This document shows positions 39,038 to 49,966 of a DNA stretch of 64,000 nt, one piece after another (the stretch's first letter is position 1; each line of letters starts with the position of its first letter). The DNA is from Sphingomonas sp. SORGH_AS_0879 (GTDB lineage: Bacteria > Pseudomonadota > Alphaproteobacteria > Sphingomonadales > Sphingomonadaceae), in NCBI RefSeq assembly GCF_030819175.1, contig NZ_JAUTBJ010000002.1, forward strand, positions 2,056,001 through 2,120,000. Reading direction: 5' to 3'. A program made the position numbers and the translations under genes. The notes under the pieces are model-generated. The model did no database searches, was not told the DNA's origin, and worked only from the letters and a program-made list of their open reading frames with translations.

Positions 39038-39346
39038 ATGGGAACCCACATGCGAAACAACCTGGCTTACAAGAACAAGGGCGATGCCGCGACCGCGACC
39101 AAGGCGGGCGCGTCCGTCGACGCATGGCAGGGTCCGGCTGCGGGTTCGCCGGTCCATAGCTTGCAGGAAAGGCTGTGGAACGAGTTCGATAGCGAGCGCG
39201 AGCAGGCGGTCTTCGACAGCTTCAGCGCGAAGCAGGCGGTGGCCCCCTCGCGCATCCGCTGGATGATGACCCCGGCGCTGATCCTGTCCGGTGCGGTGGG
39301 CGGCTGGGCGCTGTTCTATGCCGGATCGGTCGCCGGTCTCTACTGA
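39038..39346 (+). CDS. Small single-pass membrane protein, unknown
   Basis: A 102-residue protein divergent from wza. The first 70 residues are hydrophilic (ERLWNEFDSEREQAVFDSFS) and one membrane segment lies near the C-terminus (MMTPALILSGAVGGWALFYAGSVAG). No domain is recognised. No clear ribosome site precedes the first ATG; the second ATG at 39050 is an alternative start. Codon use is normal, the gene ends right before a terminator, and the next gene encodes a similarly built PilZ membrane protein, so it is probably real. Confidence 0.6.
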   Translation: MGTHMRNNLAYKNKGDAATATKAGASVDAWQGPAAGSPVHSLQERLWNEFDSEREQAVFDSFSAKQAVAPSRIRWMMTPALILSGAVGGWALFYAGSVAGLY

Positions 39347-39357
39347 CTTTTCCCGCC

Positions 39358-39382
39358 GGGCGTGGGGGCACGCCCGATCTTT
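39358..39382 (+). terminator. Rho-independent terminator
   Basis: A perfect seven-base-pair stem GGGCGTG-GGGG-CACGCCC followed by GATCTTTT, 12 bases after the stop of the small membrane protein gene. Confidence 0.7.
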
Positions 39383-39499
39383 TCCAAAGTCCCGGATCGA
39401 GACATGAGGTTGGAAACACGCCAGCCCTTGTCGCGGTCCGGTTTCATCACCCTTGGCTCACACAGAGCCTCACGCAGCTTCCTTTAAAGGCTAACGGGC

Positions 39500-39964
39500 A
39501 TGAATCAGGCACACGTCGTCGACATCTTCGCCTATGATGACCGGTCGGAGGAACGGACGCTGCTGCAGCGTCGCGGCGTTCTTCGGATCGATGGCGATGT
39601 GCGTCCTTATGACGTGGTCGTGCTCGACCTGACCCGCGAAGGGTGCCGGATCGAAACGAACCTGCCCATCGCGGAGGGAACGGGGATCGAGATCGGGCTG
39701 GCCAATATCGGCCGCGTCCGCGCCACGGCGGTGTGGCAGGGCGTCGAGGGGCTGGGCTGCGTCTTCGACCGGCCGTTGCCGTCGGGTGCGATCACTGCGG
39801 CACAGGGGCCGACGAACGTCTTGTCCTTTTCGGGCGAGGAAATGGCCAGCCAACAGGCCATGGGGCCCTATAAGCTGCGCGCGCGGACCCGGATGATGAT
39901 TCTGGGCGGCGCGTGCCTGTTGTCGTGGGGCGTGATCGCCGCCGGGGTACTGATGGCGGTCTGA
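39500..39964 (+). CDS. PilZ-domain protein with C-terminal membrane anchor
   Basis: A 154-residue protein. Residues about 20-100 match a PilZ domain, the common cyclic-di-GMP receptor: an arginine motif QRRGVLRI (RxxxR) and DLTREGCRIE, matching D-x-S-x-x-G with Thr for Ser. A membrane segment lies at the C-terminus (MMILGGACLLSWGVIAAGVLMAV). PilZ proteins often switch exopolysaccharide export, and the wza-led operon is about 600 bases away, so control of that export is a reasonable inference. The ATG follows AAAGG at a suitable distance. Confidence 0.75.
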   Translation: MNQAHVVDIFAYDDRSEERTLLQRRGVLRIDGDVRPYDVVVLDLTREGCRIETNLPIAEGTGIEIGLANIGRVRATAVWQGVEGLGCVFDRPLPSGAITAAQGPTNVLSFSGEEMASQQAMGPYKLRARTRMMILGGACLLSWGVIAAGVLMAV

Positions 39965-40004
39965 ACCGCCGACGATCTGATCAAAACCCGCGCCGTCGCC
40001 TGGA

Positions 40005-40190
40005 TCAGGCGGCGGCGCGTTCCTCTTCGATGATCGCACGTGCGACAACGGCGCATTGTCCGCATTTCGGTTGGCGCCCGAGCGCCTGATACATCTGGCA
40101 GGGAGTCATCGATCCGGCCCGCGCACAGTCGCGGACTTGTGATTCCCGGATGGCATTGCACACGCAAACGACCAAGGCGCTCTCCATCAT
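40005..40190 (-). CDS. bfd: Bacterioferritin-associated ferredoxin (Bfd-like)
   Basis: A 61-residue protein with the four-cysteine [2Fe-2S] pattern of Bfd: CVC near the N-terminus (LVVCVCNAIRES) and CGQC near the C-terminus (PKCGQCAVVARAII). Bfd reduces the ferric core of bacterioferritin to release stored iron. No bacterioferritin gene is in the window. Size and spacing match the family. Confidence 0.88.
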   Translation of the reverse strand: MMESALVVCVCNAIRESQVRDCARAGSMTPCQMYQALGRQPKCGQCAVVARAIIEEERAAA

Positions 40191-40254
40191 CTACGCCCTT
40201 CGTTTAGCGCTAATGAGAGTGGATCGCAAGGCTGTTGAGATGCGTTTGCAGATA

Positions 40255-41505
40255 TTATCGGGGTCGGTCGAAACCCGCCCGCACTCCGGCACGCCATGAT
40301 CGCTCCAGCGGTCCCTGGCCGAAATGGTCGAGCCAGGGCTTCGACCAGAGCAGCATCAGCCCCCACATCGGCGCGACCAGCAGATACAGGCTCGCCCGCG
40401 TCCAATGCGCGAACTGGCCCAACCCATGGCCATAGAAGATGAGCGTCATGACGATGCTGGTCGCCAGATAATTGGTGAAGGCCATCCGGCCGGCGGCGGC
40501 GATTCGCACGGTCCACCAACCGCCGGGTCTGAGCAGGAGCAGGATGAGCGCGGCATAGCCGAGCGTACCGATCAGCCGGAACGGCACGTTGAGGAACAAC
40601 TCCACCAGCGCCACCGCGCGCACGTCGTAACCGCTCGCCATGACCGCACTCGCCATCGCCGCATAGGCCGCGCATGACAGGGTAATGCCGAAGGCGGCCC
40701 ATCGCCGATAGCGCCGTCGCGGCCATTGCCCGGTCAGGAACCCCGACTTCAACGCCGCCATCCCAAGCAGCATGGCGCTGAGCGTATCGGGACCGATCTG
40801 GATGAGGTCGAACAGGGGATTGCCGTTATTCGCCAGCCGGTACGCCGTGGAGGCGGCCCAGGAGCCGCGCATCGCCGCGATCTCCGGGGCCAGTCGGGCC
40901 GGGTCGGGTGTACCGAAGGCGAGTTGATACAGGTCCCACAGCGCCACCGATTGCGGCGTGTCGCGCGCGGCGGCGGCGAACAGGCCGAAACATTCCAGCC
41001 AGCCCATCGCCATCGACAGCCCCGCCATCGCGATCGCGGTCCAGCACAGCGCCCGCGCGCTCAGTCCGACAAAGCCCAGCGCGATCACGCCGACCAGCGC
41101 ATAATGGGTCAGGATGTCGCCCGGCCAGATGAAGGTCAGATGGACGAGGCCGAACAGGAACAGCACCGCCATGCGCCGCAAATGGATCGACGCGCCGTTC
41201 AGACCGGCGGCATCCGCGCGCTGGAGGATCAGCAGCGTCGATGCCCCGAACAGCAGCGAGAACAGGCCCCGCATCCGCCCGTTGACGAACGTCTCGGTCA
41301 GGAACCACGCGCCCAGATCGATCGGGCGTGTCCCGCCCCAGGCCATGGGGTTGGAATAGGCCGGGTCGGGAAATGCGAAGCCCGGCAGGTTGGCGAGCAG
41401 GATGGCCATCACCGCCACGCCGCGCAGCACGTCCAGCGTCACCAGCCGTTCGCCCTTCTCGGCGACGGTGAGAAGCGAGGGGGCGGGGGCGGGACCGTCG
41501 ACCAA
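40255..41505 (-). CDS. DUF418 family membrane protein
   Basis: A 416-residue polytopic membrane protein. The N-terminal motif RLVTLDVLRGVAVMAILLANLPGFAF and the internal NGRMRGLFSLLFGAS are typical of the DUF418/YeiB family, which is distantly related to acyltransferase-3 proteins. About ten membrane segments are seen. A C-terminal DUF418 region (AAGRMAFTNYLATSIVMTL) is present. The function of the family is unknown. It is divergent from nhaA. Confidence 0.88.
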   Translation of the reverse strand: MVDGPAPAPSLLTVAEKGERLVTLDVLRGVAVMAILLANLPGFAFPDPAYSNPMAWGGTRPIDLGAWFLTETFVNGRMRGLFSLLFGASTLLILQRADAAGLNGASIHLRRMAVLFLFGLVHLTFIWPGDILTHYALVGVIALGFVGLSARALCWTAIAMAGLSMAMGWLECFGLFAAAARDTPQSVALWDLYQLAFGTPDPARLAPEIAAMRGSWAASTAYRLANNGNPLFDLIQIGPDTLSAMLLGMAALKSGFLTGQWPRRRYRRWAAFGITLSCAAYAAMASAVMASGYDVRAVALVELFLNVPFRLIGTLGYAALILLLLRPGGWWTVRIAAAGRMAFTNYLATSIVMTLIFYGHGLGQFAHWTRASLYLLVAPMWGLMLLWSKPWLDHFGQGPLERSWRAGVRAGFDRPR

Positions 41506-41589
41506 AGCAATGCTCCGTTTGCGTATCGCGCGGACTTACCGGTCGGGGGTCAGGATGCAACCGCCCGTCCGCCGAAGCATTGCCATTCC

Positions 41590-42996
41590 ATGGGATTATC
41601 ACCTCGCCTGACCGGACGCGCCACCGCCCGCGCGCATCATTCACCGGCCGCCCAGGCGTTTCTCCACAAGATCGAACCCTTCTTCGCCGGAAGCGACGTG
41701 ACCGGCGGGCCGCTGCTGATCGCAACGATCCTGGCGCTCATACTGACCAACAGTCCTTGGGCGGGGGCCTATGAGGGGTTCTGGGACACGCCCGTCGCGA
41801 TCGGTTTCGGTACGGCGAAGGTGTCGCACAGGCTGGCCGAATGGATCGACCATGCGCTGTTGCCGCTATTCTTCGTCATCGTCGGCGCGGATGTGAAGCG
41901 CGAGATGGTGACCGGGCCGCTCGCCCATTGGCGGAGCGCGGCCTTTCCGCTGGCCGGGGCGGTCGGCGGGATGCTGGTGCCGGTCGCCCTTTATCTGCTT
42001 GTGGCCGGGGGAACCCCCGCCGCGCCGGGCTGGGGCAGCGTCATCACCACCGATACCGCCTTCGGGCTGGCGCTGATCGCCTTGTTCGCGACGCGATTGC
42101 CGGTCGGGCTGCGTGCCCTGATGCTGGCCTTCGCAGCGGTGGACGATGTCGGCGGGCTGCTGGTCATCGCCTTTGCCTATAGCGATTCGATCGATGTGCG
42201 CGGTTTGATCACGGCGGGCGTCGCGCTGGCGGGGATCGTCGGCCTGCGTCGGGTCGGCTGGGTGTCGTCTGTCCCCTATGTCCTGCTGGCGCTGTTCGTC
42301 TGGGGCGGGGTGCTGGAGTCGGGCATCCACGCGACCATTGCGGGTGTCATGATCGGCCTGACCGTCCCGGTCGCGCCGCGCCTGGAACAGCGCGACTTCG
42401 CGCAGCGGGTGCAGCACCGGGTCGACCAGTTTCAGAGCGCGCATGGCGCGGCGGAGCGGGCCGGTGACGATGAGGAGGAACAGCAGTTGCGCGAGCGCGC
42501 CGAGGAGCGGCTGGGCTATCTTCAGGAGATGGCATCGGCGACCCGGGTCGCGAGCAGCCGGTTGATCGAGATACTGACGCCCTGGGTCAATTACATCGTC
42601 TTGCCGTTGTTCGCGCTGTCCAATGTCCGCATCCACTTCTCATCGGATTTGCTGACGATGATCGGCAGCCCGCTGGTGTTGGGTGTCGTACTGGGCCTGG
42701 TGGTCGGCAAGCCGTTGGGTTTTCTGGTCTTTACCTGGGCAGCGAGTGCGCTCGGGCTGGCACGGCGACCGGATCAGGTGAGTTGGCCGATGGTGATGGG
42801 CGTAGGCGCGCTGGCCGGGATCGGCTTCACCATTTCGCTGTTCATCGCGGGGCTGGCCTTTGGCGATGGGGAGATGCGCGAGGCGGCGTCGCTCGGCGTG
42901 CTGATCGCTTCGATCCTGGCCGCGGCGACCGGCTATGCGATCCTCCGCTTCTGCGCGGAGCCCCGGCACGTGGCCGAGGCTCCAGTAGAGACTTAG
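41590..42996 (+). CDS. nhaA: Na+/H+ antiporter NhaA
   Basis: NhaA exchanges sodium for protons at the inner membrane in pH and salt tolerance. The 468-residue protein carries the family start (FLHKIEPFFAGSDVTGGPLL), the paired aspartates of the ion site in FAAVDDVGGLLVIAF, and the C-terminal VGALAGIGFTISLFIAGLAF. A charged, Glu/Arg-rich cytoplasmic loop (about residues 265-315, ERAGDDEEEQQLRERAEERL) is longer than in E. coli. The frame runs far upstream without a stop, but the ATG at 41590 starts the conserved protein. Confidence 0.93.
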   Translation: MGLSPRLTGRATARAHHSPAAQAFLHKIEPFFAGSDVTGGPLLIATILALILTNSPWAGAYEGFWDTPVAIGFGTAKVSHRLAEWIDHALLPLFFVIVGADVKREMVTGPLAHWRSAAFPLAGAVGGMLVPVALYLLVAGGTPAAPGWGSVITTDTAFGLALIALFATRLPVGLRALMLAFAAVDDVGGLLVIAFAYSDSIDVRGLITAGVALAGIVGLRRVGWVSSVPYVLLALFVWGGVLESGIHATIAGVMIGLTVPVAPRLEQRDFAQRVQHRVDQFQSAHGAAERAGDDEEEQQLRERAEERLGYLQEMASATRVASSRLIEILTPWVNYIVLPLFALSNVRIHFSSDLLTMIGSPLVLGVVLGLVVGKPLGFLVFTWAASALGLARRPDQVSWPMVMGVGALAGIGFTISLFIAGLAFGDGEMREAASLGVLIASILAAATGYAILRFCAEPRHVAEAPVET

Positions 42997-43014
42997 GGCC
43001 GGACGACATTCCCC

Positions 43015-43039
43015 ATTCCTCCCCTTACAGGGAAGGAAT
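43015..43039. terminator. Hairpin between nhaA and purL
   Basis: An inverted repeat, ATTCCT-CCCC ... GGGA-AGGAAT, with a small interior bulge lies between the convergent nhaA and purL genes, and can serve both. Confidence 0.45.
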
Positions 43040-43070
43040 AGTGCCCCTTCCACCCGAATGCCGATCGGCT

Positions 43071-45296
<2,226 letters not shown>

Positions 45297-45353
45297 GGCC
45301 CGCGCCTTTAACGCGGTGTCGCGGGTTCGTCACTATCGCTATGCGCGAAGTTG

Positions 45354-46868
45354 CTATCCGAAGTGCATCGCCAGCGCGATGGCGACGCCCGACAGCGCCA
45401 GCGCACCCGCGATCCAGCCCGCGCCGGTGCGGATCGCGACCTCGATCCCGCTGGTCGAGAGGGCGGGATTCTCGCTCTCCAGCTTGCGGGTCGTGGCGCG
45501 GATCAGCCGGGGCAGGTCGTCGCCCAGCCGATCGAGTTCCAGCGCCAGCGCGGCGGCGCGCCGGGTCCAGCGTTCGGGCGAGAGTCGCGCCTCGACGATC
45601 CGCGCGCTGGCCCGGCGAAGCGCGGCGGACAGGTCGAAGTCCGGCTGGACACCGCTCAGCACGCCGTCGATGGTGATCAGCGCCTTGAACAACAGCAGCA
45701 TGTCGGGCTGAAGGACGATGCGTTCCTCGCGCAGCACAGGGAAGATATCGCCCAGGATCGCCGCCAGCCGCAGCGCGCCGCCGCCATGGCGGGCGACCAG
45801 CCGGTCGGCGACCGCCTGGAAACGTTCGGGTGCGATATCATCGGTTTGCGACCAGTTCTCCAGCGTCTCGGCCAGCATGGCCGGGTCGCTGTTGGCGATG
45901 GACTGGGTAAAGGCGATCACCTCCTCGCGCCTGCGGGGGGAGACATGGCCGATCAGTCCCAGGTCGAGCATCGCGATACGATTGCCGGGCAGGCAGAGCA
46001 GGTTGCCGGGATGCGGGTCGCCATGGAAGCGCCCATTGATCAAAGTCATGTCGAGCACGATGTCGGCGCCGACCGATGCGATGGCGGCGGGGTCTATTCC
46101 TGCGGCCCGCAGCACATCGGCACTGCGGGGCGGGACGCCGTCGATAAAATCCATCACCAGCAGCGTCTCGGAGCTGTACGTCCAGTGGATCGTCGGCACC
46201 ACGACACGCGCGTCGCCCGCAAAGTCTTCGCGCAGCCGGTCGGCGTTGCGGCCTTCGTTGGTGAAGTCGAGTTCTTCGAGGATGTCGCGGCCCAGTTCGC
46301 GGATCATCCGCACCGCGCCGTATCGCCGCGCCTCGGCATTGGTCGCCTCGACCATCGACGCTAGTTGGGTCAGCAGGCGGAGGTCGGCCTCCATGACGCC
46401 GCGGATACCGGGGCGGCGGATTTTGAGGACGACTTCGGTGCCGTCGGCCAGCGCGGCCCGGTGGACCTGGGCGATGGAGGCGGCGGCGAGCGGCTCGGCG
46501 TCGAAGCGGGCGAACGCCGTCTCAGGCGATTCGCCCAGCGCCGCCTCCACCTGCTCGCGCAGTTGATCGAAGGGCAGGCGCGGGGCGGCGCTGTGCAGCC
46601 GCTCCAGTTCGGCAATCCATTCGGGCGGGAGCAGATCGGCGCGCGTCGCCAATATCTGACCCAGCTTGACCCAGACCGGCCCCAACGCCTCCATCGCCTG
46701 GCGCGTGCGGGCAGGGAGGTCGAAGGGCAGGGCCTCAGGATCACGCCGCGCCGGATCGAGCCCCAGCCGTGCCAGTAGCACGTCGAGGCCATAGCGCGAC
46801 GCGGTGGCGATCACCTCCGCCAGCCGGGCGCGGTCCCGCGCCGCCACCCGGATCGCGCCCAGCATCAT
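45354..46868 (-). CDS. UbiB/ABC1 (AarF) family atypical kinase
   Basis: A 504-residue UbiB-family protein, required in relatives for ubiquinone synthesis or transport. Family motifs are visible: the KxGQ region (VWVKLGQILATRADLLP), the AAAS nucleotide loop (PLAAASIAQVHRAAL), the invariant Lys (VVLKIRRPG), the ExD region (EELDFTNEGRNADRL), the catalytic FHGDPHPGN and the metal-binding LDLGLIGHV. Two membrane-type segments lie at the C-terminus (WIAGALALSGVAIALAM). It starts four bases from the end of map, on the same strand. The canonical ubiB with ubiE is elsewhere in most sphingomonads, so this may be a paralogue. Confidence 0.88.
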   Translation of the reverse strand: MMLGAIRVAARDRARLAEVIATASRYGLDVLLARLGLDPARRDPEALPFDLPARTRQAMEALGPVWVKLGQILATRADLLPPEWIAELERLHSAAPRLPFDQLREQVEAALGESPETAFARFDAEPLAAASIAQVHRAALADGTEVVLKIRRPGIRGVMEADLRLLTQLASMVEATNAEARRYGAVRMIRELGRDILEELDFTNEGRNADRLREDFAGDARVVVPTIHWTYSSETLLVMDFIDGVPPRSADVLRAAGIDPAAIASVGADIVLDMTLINGRFHGDPHPGNLLCLPGNRIAMLDLGLIGHVSPRRREEVIAFTQSIANSDPAMLAETLENWSQTDDIAPERFQAVADRLVARHGGGALRLAAILGDIFPVLREERIVLQPDMLLLFKALITIDGVLSGVQPDFDLSAALRRASARIVEARLSPERWTRRAAALALELDRLGDDLPRLIRATTRKLESENPALSTSGIEVAIRTGAGWIAGALALSGVAIALAMHFG

Positions 46869-46872
46869 GGCC

Positions 46873-47700
46873 TCAGATATAAGGCGGCTGGGTATGGCCC
46901 GCCGGGCTGAGGGTGAAGATTTCGCAGCCCTCTTCGGTAATACCGATCGAATGCTCGAACTGCGCCGACAGCGACCGGTCGCGCGTCACCGCGGTCCAGC
47001 CATCATCGAGCAGCTTCACGTCCGGGCGGCCGATATTGATCATCGGTTCGATGGTGAAGATCATGCCGGGCTTCAGCTCGGGGCCGGTGCCGGGGCGACC
47101 GACATGGACGACCTCGGGCGCATCGTGGAAGAGCAGGCCCAGGCCATGGCCGCAGAAATCGCGGACCACGCCGTAGCGATGCTTCTCGGCATGCTGCTGA
47201 ATGGCATGGGCGACGTCGCCCATATGGTTGCCGGGCTTGGCCTGCTCGATGCCCAGCATCAGGCATTCATAGGTCACCTCGACCAGCTTGCGCGCCTTCA
47301 ACGGCACGTCGCCGATCAGGTACATGCGGCTGGTGTCGCCGTGCCAGCCATCGACGATCGGGGTTACGTCGACATTGACGATATCGCCGGACTTCAGCGT
47401 CTTGTCCGATGGAATGCCATGGCAGACGACATGGTTGATCGAAACGCAGGTCGAATGCGCATAGCCCCGATAGCCCAAGGTCGCAGGGACCCCGCCACGC
47501 TCGACGATGAACGCATGGACCAGCCGGTTGATCTCGGCGGTGGTGACGCCGGGCACCATATGCGGCACCAGCATGTCCAGCGTCTCGGCGGCCAGTCGGC
47601 CCGCCTTGTGCATGCCATCGAATGCCTCGCGGCCCCACAGCTTGATCGCGCCGGTCCGCCCCTGGGGCGCGTCGGCGGAAACGGTCACATAATCGGTCAT
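46873..47700 (-). CDS. map: Type I methionine aminopeptidase
   Basis: Map removes the initiator methionine from nascent proteins. The 275-residue protein has the five metal ligands in normal contexts: NVDVTPIVDGWHGDTSRMY (two Asp), FCGHGLGLLFHDAPEV (His), FTIEPMI (Glu) and QFEHSIGITEEG (Glu). The N-terminal segment of about 25 residues before EAFDGMHKAGRLA is variable. The frame continues upstream into the divergent gene, but the ATG at 47700 is the sensible start. A gene of the same strand (UbiB family) follows within four bases. Confidence 0.95.
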   Translation of the reverse strand: MTDYVTVSADAPQGRTGAIKLWGREAFDGMHKAGRLAAETLDMLVPHMVPGVTTAEINRLVHAFIVERGGVPATLGYRGYAHSTCVSINHVVCHGIPSDKTLKSGDIVNVDVTPIVDGWHGDTSRMYLIGDVPLKARKLVEVTYECLMLGIEQAKPGNHMGDVAHAIQQHAEKHRYGVVRDFCGHGLGLLFHDAPEVVHVGRPGTGPELKPGMIFTIEPMINIGRPDVKLLDDGWTAVTRDRSLSAQFEHSIGITEEGCEIFTLSPAGHTQPPYI

Positions 47701-47739
47701 GACGGCGATATAGCGTGGCGCGGGCGATTTTGCGAGGCT

Positions 47740-48522
47740 ATGTCCGGCGCCATGGAATCCGTGCCCCACCAAGAGCGTATCTGGACCGCCGCGCTGGTCG
47801 TCATCGGTGACGAAATCCTCTCCGGGCGGACGCAGGACAAGAATGTCGCGCAGCTCGCCACCTGGCTGAACGTCCAGGGAATCCGACTGGTCGAGGTGCG
47901 CGTCGTCGCCGACCGGACGCAGGCGATCGTCGAGGCGGTGAACACCCTGAGGGCGCGCAACGACTATCTGTTCACCACCGGCGGCATCGGGCCTACGCAT
48001 GACGACATCACCGTCGATGCGATCGCCGAGGCGCTGGGCGTCGCGGTGATCGAACATGCCGAGGCGCGGGCGATCCTCGACCATTATTATGCCGAACGCG
48101 GCGGCGTCACGGCGGCGAGGGCCCGCATGGCGCGGACGCCGGAAGGGGCTTCGCTGATCCCCAACCGCGTCTCGGGCGCGCCCGGCATTCGCGTGGGCAA
48201 TGTCTTCATCATGGCGGGCGTGCCGCACATCACGGCGGGGATGCTCGACGCGCTGACCGGCACGCTGGAGGGCGGGCGGCCCGTCGTGTCCCGCACGATC
48301 GGATGCTGGGTCGGCGAGAGCGAGGTCGCCGACCTCCTACGCACCGCCGAAAAGGCGCATGAGGGGGTCGCGATCGGCAGCTATCCCTTTTTCCGCGAAG
48401 GACGGACGGGCGCCAATTTCGTCGTGCGCAGCGCCGATCCGGCCTTGGCCGACGACTGTATCCGGGCGTTGATCGACGCCCTGGAAAAGGCCGGGCATGC
48501 TGTCGTCCACGACGGCATATGA
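47740..48522 (+). CDS. CinA-like molybdopterin-binding domain protein
   Basis: A 260-residue protein with the MoCF/CinA N-terminal fold: TAALVVIGDEILSGRTQDKN, VVADRTQAIVEAVN and FTTGGIGPTHDDITVDAIA. It lacks the C-terminal nicotinamide-mononucleotide amidase domain of full CinA. Short forms like this are common in alphaproteobacteria and their role is unclear. It is divergent from map with only 39 bases between starts, so promoters must overlap. A second in-frame ATG at 47752 is a possible start. Confidence 0.88.
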   Translation: MSGAMESVPHQERIWTAALVVIGDEILSGRTQDKNVAQLATWLNVQGIRLVEVRVVADRTQAIVEAVNTLRARNDYLFTTGGIGPTHDDITVDAIAEALGVAVIEHAEARAILDHYYAERGGVTAARARMARTPEGASLIPNRVSGAPGIRVGNVFIMAGVPHITAGMLDALTGTLEGGRPVVSRTIGCWVGESEVADLLRTAEKAHEGVAIGSYPFFREGRTGANFVVRSADPALADDCIRALIDALEKAGHAVVHDGI

Positions 48523-48688
48523 TCCCGGTATCCTTTCGTTAGTCTTGTTCCGTCAGAAGGAAGCGGGCGCCGCCGGTGAAAGGACAGGCGCCCCGAAAGG
48601 CCGTTATGCAGTGGTTTCCGATGCGAGGTGATGGCGGAGTGACGGGGGCGTCGGTGTTTCGCGACATGATGTTCGGACGCTGACCGCC

Positions 48689-49666
48689 ATGACCGCCCCC
48701 ATATTGGTGACCGGCGCGGCCGGATTTGTCGGCCATGCCACCGCCCATCGCCTGCTCGCCCGTGGGGAGCGGGTGATCGGTGTCGATATCGTCAACGACT
48801 ATTACGACCCCGCGCTCAAGCAGGCACGGCTCGCCAGTTTCGAGGGCATGGACGGTTTCACCTTCCACCGTCTGGACATTGCCGAACCGGATGCCATCGC
48901 CTCGCTGATGCGGCAGCATGGGATCACCCGCGTGGTCCATCTCGCGGCGCAGGCTGGCGTCCGGCACAGTATCGACCATCCCTTCGCCTATGAACGCTCC
49001 AACCTGGCGGGCCACCTCGCCGTGCTGGAGGCCTGTCGGCACCAGCCGGGGTTCGCGCATCTGGTCTATGCCTCGTCCAGCTCCATCTATGGCGACAAGC
49101 CGATGGGCGGGCAGGGCTTTCGCGAGGACGAGCCCGCGATTGCGCCCGTCTCGCTCTATGCCGCCACCAAGCGGGCGGGCGAGTTGATGAGCCAGTCCTA
49201 CGCCACGCTCTACGGCTTCCCGCAGACCGGTTTGCGGTTCTTCACCGCCTATGGGCCATGGGGGCGGCCCGACATGGCCTATTTCTCCTTCACCCGGCGC
49301 ATCCTGGCCGGTGAGCCCATCGAGATTTTCGGCGAAGGCCGCATGGCGCGGGACTTCACCTATATCGACGATATCGTCGACGGCATCGTCGGCGTGCTCG
49401 ACCGCCCGCATGACGGCGGCGAGCACCGCATCCTGAACATCGGCGGCAGCCACCCGGTCGGCTTGATGAGCATGATCGCCACGCTGGAGGCCGCGCTGAG
49501 CCGCGAGGCGATCAAGATCATGAAGCCGATGCAGCCCGGCGACGTGACCGCGACCTATGCGGATGTCTCGCGGCTCCATGCCCTGACCGGTTATCGACCG
49601 AAGGTGGCGCTGGAAGAGGGGCTGGGGCGGTTCGTCAAATGGTATCGCGACTATCACCGCGTCTGA
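48689..49666 (+). CDS. NAD-dependent sugar-nucleotide epimerase, probably UDP-glucuronate 4-epimerase
   Basis: A 325-residue extended short-chain dehydrogenase. It has the NAD site VTGAAGFVGHATAHRL, the catalytic Tyr-Lys pair in SLYAATKRAGE, the Ser-rich YASSSSIYG, and the family feature RFFTAYGPWGRPDMAYFSFT followed by FGEGRMARDFTYIDD. These match bacterial UDP-glucuronate 4-epimerases, which make UDP-galacturonate for surface polysaccharide. It could supply the locus 10-20 kb away. It is the last gene before the tRNA. Confidence 0.88.
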   Translation: MTAPILVTGAAGFVGHATAHRLLARGERVIGVDIVNDYYDPALKQARLASFEGMDGFTFHRLDIAEPDAIASLMRQHGITRVVHLAAQAGVRHSIDHPFAYERSNLAGHLAVLEACRHQPGFAHLVYASSSSIYGDKPMGGQGFREDEPAIAPVSLYAATKRAGELMSQSYATLYGFPQTGLRFFTAYGPWGRPDMAYFSFTRRILAGEPIEIFGEGRMARDFTYIDDIVDGIVGVLDRPHDGGEHRILNIGGSHPVGLMSMIATLEAALSREAIKIMKPMQPGDVTATYADVSRLHALTGYRPKVALEEGLGRFVKWYRDYHRV

Positions 49667-49754
49667 CCCACCGCTTTGTCCTTGCAACGCTCCGCCGGTT
49701 TGAATAGTGAGCGTGCACGCAATCGGATGAGGACATGCCCATCCGAATGGCTCC

Positions 49755-49828
49755 GCGGGTGTAGCTCAATGGTAGAGCAGAAGCTTCCCAAGCTTACGAC
49801 GAGGGTTCGATTCCCTTCACCCGCTCCA
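49755..49828 (+). tRNA. tRNA-Gly (anticodon CCC)
   Basis: A 74-base tRNA with CCA encoded. The acceptor arms GCGGGTG and CACCCGC pair fully. D arm GCTC-AATGGTA-GAGC, anticodon loop TTCCCAA (CCC) and T arm AGGGTTCGATTCCCT are all canonical. The sequence closely follows the E. coli glyU type. A tyrosine recombinase gene starts about 140 bases downstream, so the 3' end of this tRNA is probably the attachment site of the following element. Confidence 0.95.
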
Positions 49829-49966
49829 CATTCGCGCTGAACCCACATAAATCCGCCATTCCGGCGTCCGGCCGCGCCTCGCGGGACACCGGATTGTGCA
49901 CCAAGATGTGCACACGATGGTATCGTCCGCCCGCATGAGAGGCCCGCGCCGGCGACCGGGCGAGAC

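Noticed and set aside
40726..41589. Long in-frame extension upstream of nhaA
   Set aside because: It is antisense to the DUF418 gene and shows Gln/Arg-rich non-protein composition. The conserved NhaA start is at 41590.
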